Source: DAOUFU01 sp034429275
GTDB lineage: Bacteria; Chloroflexota; Anaerolineae; Aggregatilineales; Aggregatilineaceae
Length of the DNA stretch: 12,647 nt
Reading direction: 5' to 3'
Assembly: GCA_034429275.1 (NCBI GenBank)
Contig: DAOUFU010000356.1
Span: 1-12,647, forward strand
Shown: in pieces, positions 9,655 through 12,647 of the stretch
Position numbering within the stretch: the stretch's first letter is position 1
Layout of the letters: every line of letters starts with the position of its first letter
Notes under the pieces: model-generated
Database searches by the model: none
Told to the model about the DNA's origin: nothing
Seen by the model: the letters and a program-made list of their open reading frames with translations, nothing else
Program-made: the position numbers and the translations under genes

Positions 9655-11994
9655 ATGGGGACGCTCGAAAAGTCAGTATTCATCAGCTATGCGCGCGAAT
9701 TGAGCCAGGCTCATGCGCGGATGGTGTTCCTGGATTTGCGCGCGCATGGGTTTGATGTCTTTATGCAGACCGGGCCAGAAGACCAGGCAACCCCGGACAC
9801 GATGCTCTCGAACCAGATCGCGGCTCGTGCCCATGTGGTTGTCATTTTGACTCCTGGGATACAGGATTTGTGGAAGAAAACGGACAGCTCGATCCGGCGG
9901 GAGATTGCGCTCGCGCTCGATCTTGAGCGCCACATTGTTCCGGTCCTGACCGGTGGCTTCCGGTTTGAGACCTGGGGCGGTGCACTGCCTAACGCTCTGG
10001 CCCAGTTGAGTACGCTGGAGACGGTGAACCTGCATTACGAGACACTCGATCTGGCACTGGAAACGCTCCGTGAGCAGCATTTGAGTACCTCGTTTGAGGG
10101 GACGTTGCGCCCACTGTCTGCTACCGAAGCGGCTGATGTCCAGCGTATGATCGACGAACTGGCCAACCGCCCTGCGCCTACTCGGGTCGATCTCGGTGTC
10201 GAAGAATGCTTCGCGCGGGCGTATCTTCACCGTGCAGCAGGGGCGCTGGAAGAGGCGCTTGCCACATATACCGAGGCCATCGAACTCGATGATCAGCATT
10301 ACAAGGCATACTACAACCGCGGCCTGATCCACTACGATAACCACAGTCTGAGCCTCGCGGAGGAAGACTTCACTGAAGCGATTCGGCTCAACCCGGACTA
10401 TGCAAAAGCTTACTATAACCGGGGACTGGTACGTTACGATCGGCAGGACATGGTAGGCGCTGTCTCAGATTTTTCGGACGCGGTGCGACTCGATCCCTCG
10501 TTAGCAGCAGCCTATAACAACCGTGGATTGGCACGCAAAGCGCTCAATGACCTGCAATCCGCTGCCGCCGATTTCAGTGCAGCGATCCGGGCTGACGCAC
10601 GACAGGTATCGGCCTACTACAATCGCGCAATTGTGCGCCAGGCGCTTGATGACCTGCCCGGTGCAGTATCCGACTACCAGAAATTCCTTGAATTAGGTGG
10701 GGGTGAAGCCTATCACAACCGGGCTGAAATTGAGGCGCTGATCAGTGCGCTCCAGCTTGCCGCGCGCCCTGTGGACGATCGATCCCCGCTGGCCCAACGG
10801 CTTGGTATGGTGCTGATCATGTTGCTGGCCGTTCTGGTCTTGCTGCTTTTGGTGACCAAAGGCAGCTTGGCTGCGGTCTTGATCGGTATCGCAGCGGCAG
10901 GATTGGCGGCGTGGTTGCACACAGTGATCGCTGCCCAGCACAGAGCGCCAGGGCCGGATCTGCTGCGGCGGTTGCTGAATACCTCCCGGACTGGGCGCTC
11001 GCTTTCCAGCCCGGTGTTGGCAGTCACCAGCCCATTTGACGCCGGGCAGGAACGTATGGTGTCCAAGATTGAGCTGGACAATCTGGTTGACCTGGCCATG
11101 AGCAATGCGGTGGATTTCTCGCAGGTGGTCATGGATCTGACGGCAGTCAAGCAGCCTCCGCCCACACCGGCCATGATGAGTACCCGCCCCCTCCCATCGC
11201 TTGAATCTGTGCTTGGTCCCACTGATCAATCGCTGGTTATGGCCCACGCCAGCGACATCGGCAAGCGGCGTGACAACAACCAGGACGCCGTGTTGACTTT
11301 TCATTGTTCGAGTGTGAGCAGTTATGATCTGGCGGGTTTTGGGTTGTGCATTGTCGCAGACGGTATGGGTGGGCACCTGGATGGCGAAAAAGCCTCTGCG
11401 ATGGCGGTACAGACTATCGCTCAACAGGTGATTGATGACATTTATATACCCATCTTGCAGCGCACGATGGATGATCCAGACCGCCCGCCCATTGTAGATG
11501 TACTGCGAAATGCCGTGCAAAAAGCGAACCGCCTCATTTACGAATCGATGCCCGAAGCGGGAACGACGGTGACGGCTGCCGCAATCATGGGCAGCATGGC
11601 CTATATCGCCCACGTCGGAGACAGCCGGGCCTATCTAATCACTCAGCACCAGATCGACCGGATCACGCGCGATCATTCTCTAGCCGAGCGCTTGGTAGAG
11701 CTTGGGCAGTTAACGCCGGAGGAAGCCAACGGCCACACTCAGGCTCACGTATTGTATCGTGCGGTGGGACAGGCGGATGAAATCGAGGTGGATACGTTGA
11801 TTCGTCGCCTGGTGCCTGGATCGTACCTGCTGCTGTGCTCGGATGGATTGTGGGGGCAGGTTCCGCGCGAGGTAATTCACAGCACTGTGCTCGAAAACGA
11901 CGATCCGCAGGTGGCTTGTGACCGTTTGATCAGCCTGGCCAATGGCGCGGGCGGTCCGGATAACATTACCGCTGTGCTAGTCAAAGTCATGTAG
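9655..11994 (+). CDS. TIR - TPR - transmembrane hairpin - PP2C-family Ser/Thr phosphatase fusion protein
   Basis: 779 aa from ATG 9655. Residues about 4-138 form a TIR domain of the bacterial TIR_2 type: box 1 SVFISYAR, then GFDVFMQTGPED, IAARAHVVVILTPG, and SIRREIALALDLERHIVPVL. Glu83 lies where NAD-cleaving TIRs carry the catalytic Glu. Residues about 183-363 are five tetratricopeptide repeats (for example AYYNRGLIHYDNHSLSLAEE), a protein-interaction scaffold. Residues about 381-401 and 404-426 are two hydrophobic helices joined by a very short TKGS turn, so both ends should face the cytoplasm. After a roughly 95-residue linker, residues 525-779 form a PP2C/Stp1-type phosphatase: RDNNQD (Asp544), VADGMGGH (Asp569), GTT, HVGDSRAY, CSDGLWG (Asp730) and GPDNIT (Asp769). 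All metal-binding aspartates are present, so it is probably active in removing phosphate from Ser/Thr residues. A partner Ser/Thr kinase is not in the window. It is divergent from rpoB and 35 bp before the glycosylase gene. Confidence 0.93.
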   Translation: MGTLEKSVFISYARELSQAHARMVFLDLRAHGFDVFMQTGPEDQATPDTMLSNQIAARAHVVVILTPGIQDLWKKTDSSIRREIALALDLERHIVPVLTGGFRFETWGGALPNALAQLSTLETVNLHYETLDLALETLREQHLSTSFEGTLRPLSATEAADVQRMIDELANRPAPTRVDLGVEECFARAYLHRAAGALEEALATYTEAIELDDQHYKAYYNRGLIHYDNHSLSLAEEDFTEAIRLNPDYAKAYYNRGLVRYDRQDMVGAVSDFSDAVRLDPSLAAAYNNRGLARKALNDLQSAAADFSAAIRADARQVSAYYNRAIVRQALDDLPGAVSDYQKFLELGGGEAYHNRAEIEALISALQLAARPVDDRSPLAQRLGMVLIMLLAVLVLLLLVTKGSLAAVLIGIAAAGLAAWLHTVIAAQHRAPGPDLLRRLLNTSRTGRSLSSPVLAVTSPFDAGQERMVSKIELDNLVDLAMSNAVDFSQVVMDLTAVKQPPPTPAMMSTRPLPSLESVLGPTDQSLVMAHASDIGKRRDNNQDAVLTFHCSSVSSYDLAGFGLCIVADGMGGHLDGEKASAMAVQTIAQQVIDDIYIPILQRTMDDPDRPPIVDVLRNAVQKANRLIYESMPEAGTTVTAAAIMGSMAYIAHVGDSRAYLITQHQIDRITRDHSLAERLVELGQLTPEEANGHTQAHVLYRAVGQADEIEVDTLIRRLVPGSYLLLCSDGLWGQVPREVIHSTVLENDDPQVACDRLISLANGAGGPDNITAVLVKVM

Positions 11995-12029
11995 CTGTCC
12001 AACCGAATTTGAATGGCGAGAACTCATTG

Positions 12030-12560
12030 ATGCCCAAAGCCGACTCCAAACCGACTCTATCGGAAAGCGCAGTGCTGACGCAGCGCCAGAAGAAATACGC
12101 CCAGATTGCCGAAATTCTGCATGACCTCTATGGGTATCCCACCTGGCGTCAGCACCTCTCGCCTGTGGATGAGTTGGTGAGCACCATACTCAGCCAGAGT
12201 ACAACCGATAGCAACCGCGACATGGCGTTCGATTCCCTCAAAGCACAATTTCCGGATTGGGAGGCAGTACGCGATGCGCCACTCGAAGATGTGGTTAAGG
12301 CGATCCGATCAGCAGGGCTGGCCAATCAAAAGGGGCCGCGCATCCAAAACGCACTGCGCACACTCACTGCCCAACGCGGCGAGATCACGCTGGACTTTCT
12401 AGCGGAGATGACAGTCGAGGAAGCCAAAGAATGGCTGGTTCAGATCGACGGTGTTGGCCCCAAAACCGCTGCGATCATCCTGCTGTTTGCGTTCAATAAG
12501 CCGGCGTTCCCGGTAGATACGCACGTCCACCGTGTTACACAGCGCCTCGGCCTGATCTGA
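12030..12560 (+). CDS. Endonuclease III-like DNA glycosylase (HhH-GPD), cut short by an in-frame TGA
   Basis: The open part encodes 176 aa from ATG 12030, which a weak GGCGAG precedes by 9 nt. A TTG at 12009 is possible but has no ribosome site. It matches the helix-hairpin-helix base-excision glycosylases: DELVSTILSQSTTDSNR, the hairpin VQIDGVGPKTAAII and then FPVDTHVHRVTQRLGL. Lys145 and Asp163 match the catalytic Lys120 and Asp138 of E. coli endonuclease III, which removes oxidised pyrimidines and nicks the strand. The stop falls right after RLGLI, before the last helices and the 4Fe-4S cysteine motif normally found near residue 190. Family-like sequence resumes in the same frame (see next entry). 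The product as read is truncated and perhaps inactive or unstable. It is probably co-transcribed with the TIR/PP2C gene. The gene symbol nth is withheld because the C-terminal half of the signature is not visible. Confidence 0.85.
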   Translation: MPKADSKPTLSESAVLTQRQKKYAQIAEILHDLYGYPTWRQHLSPVDELVSTILSQSTTDSNRDMAFDSLKAQFPDWEAVRDAPLEDVVKAIRSAGLANQKGPRIQNALRTLTAQRGEITLDFLAEMTVEEAKEWLVQIDGVGPKTAAIILLFAFNKPAFPVDTHVHRVTQRLGLI

Positions 12561-12647
12561 CGAAAAACCTCAGCCGACCACCCTCACCAAGAGCTAGAAG
12601 CGATCATCCCTGAGGATGAATATAACGCTGAGCATTTGAACATCATC
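12558..12647 (+). pseudogene. In-frame continuation of the glycosylase gene after the TGA (runs off the right edge)
   Basis: After TGA 12558-12560 the same frame is open to the window end and reads RKTSADHPHQELEAII, then PEDEYNAEHLNII. This is the usual continuation of endonuclease III-like proteins (KTSAxxAHxxLExIIPxxxxxxLHxNLI). Because no frame change is needed, one base substitution (for example CGA or GGA to TGA), a sequencing error, or readthrough would each explain it. The iron-sulfur cysteines would lie beyond the edge. Confidence 0.75.

Noticed and set aside
9471..9683. 70-aa minus-strand open frame overlapping the start of the TIR gene
   Set aside because: It overlaps the ribosome site and TIR codons and has no recognisable family features.
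10693..11613. 306-aa minus-strand open frame across the TIR/PP2C gene
   Set aside because: It is antisense to intact PP2C metal-binding motifs and lacks any family signature.
12558..12560. Recoded TGA (tryptophan or glycine genetic code)
   Set aside because: The rpoB and TIR/PP2C genes use TGG for Trp and have no internal TGA, and nothing else in the window suggests an alternative code. Mutation, error or readthrough is simpler.

Overview
The window (about 12.6 kb, moderately high GC) looks like chromosomal DNA from a member of the Chloroflexota, most likely Anaerolineae-like. This is an inference from three things. There is a giant lipoprotein with a Thr/Pro-rich stalk and cadherin/Ig-like repeats. 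There is a TIR-TPR-phosphatase signalling protein. The RNA polymerase beta subunit carries a large insert near its C-terminus. No rRNA, tRNA, insertion sequence, phage gene or CRISPR array was seen.

Layout. (1) Positions 1-4915, minus strand: a lipoprotein gene cut by the left edge (1638 codons visible). It encodes a signal peptide with Cys, a T/P-rich linker, a beta-sandwich-like domain, 13 tandem Ig/cadherin-like repeats with an almost invariant 273-bp period, and then an SGNH-hydrolase-like domain whose catalytic motifs appear lost. It has a plausible sigma-70-type promoter and a Shine-Dalgarno site of its own. (2) Positions 5050-5081: a strong Rho-independent terminator on the minus strand, just after rpoB. 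(3) Positions 5112-9077, minus strand: complete rpoB (1321 aa), with an excellent TTGACA/TATACT promoter and a GAGGAG ribosome site. The gene after rpoB is not rpoC and the gene before it is divergent, so rpoB appears to be a single-gene transcription unit. (4) Positions 9078-9654: a divergent intergenic region holding the rpoB promoter and leader and, on the other side, three consecutive stem-loops before the next gene. (5) Positions 9655-11994, plus strand: a 779-aa fusion of TIR domain, about five TPRs, a two-helix membrane hairpin and a PP2C-type Ser/Thr phosphatase with all metal-binding motifs. (6) From 12030, plus strand: an endonuclease III-like DNA glycosylase whose frame is broken by an in-frame TGA at 12558-12560. 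Family-like sequence continues in the same frame to the right edge.

How the parts relate. rpoB is core transcription machinery. The lipoprotein is predicted to be a long calcium-stabilised surface stalk. The TIR/PP2C protein reads as a membrane-anchored signalling protein, possibly joining a TIR sensor or NAD-active module to protein dephosphorylation. It lies 35 bp upstream of the glycosylase gene on the same strand, so the two may be co-transcribed. The most unusual items are the TIR-TPR-TM-PP2C architecture, the in-frame stop in the glycosylase, the stand-alone rpoB with substitutions in the rifampicin pocket, and the repeat array leading to a degenerate SGNH domain.
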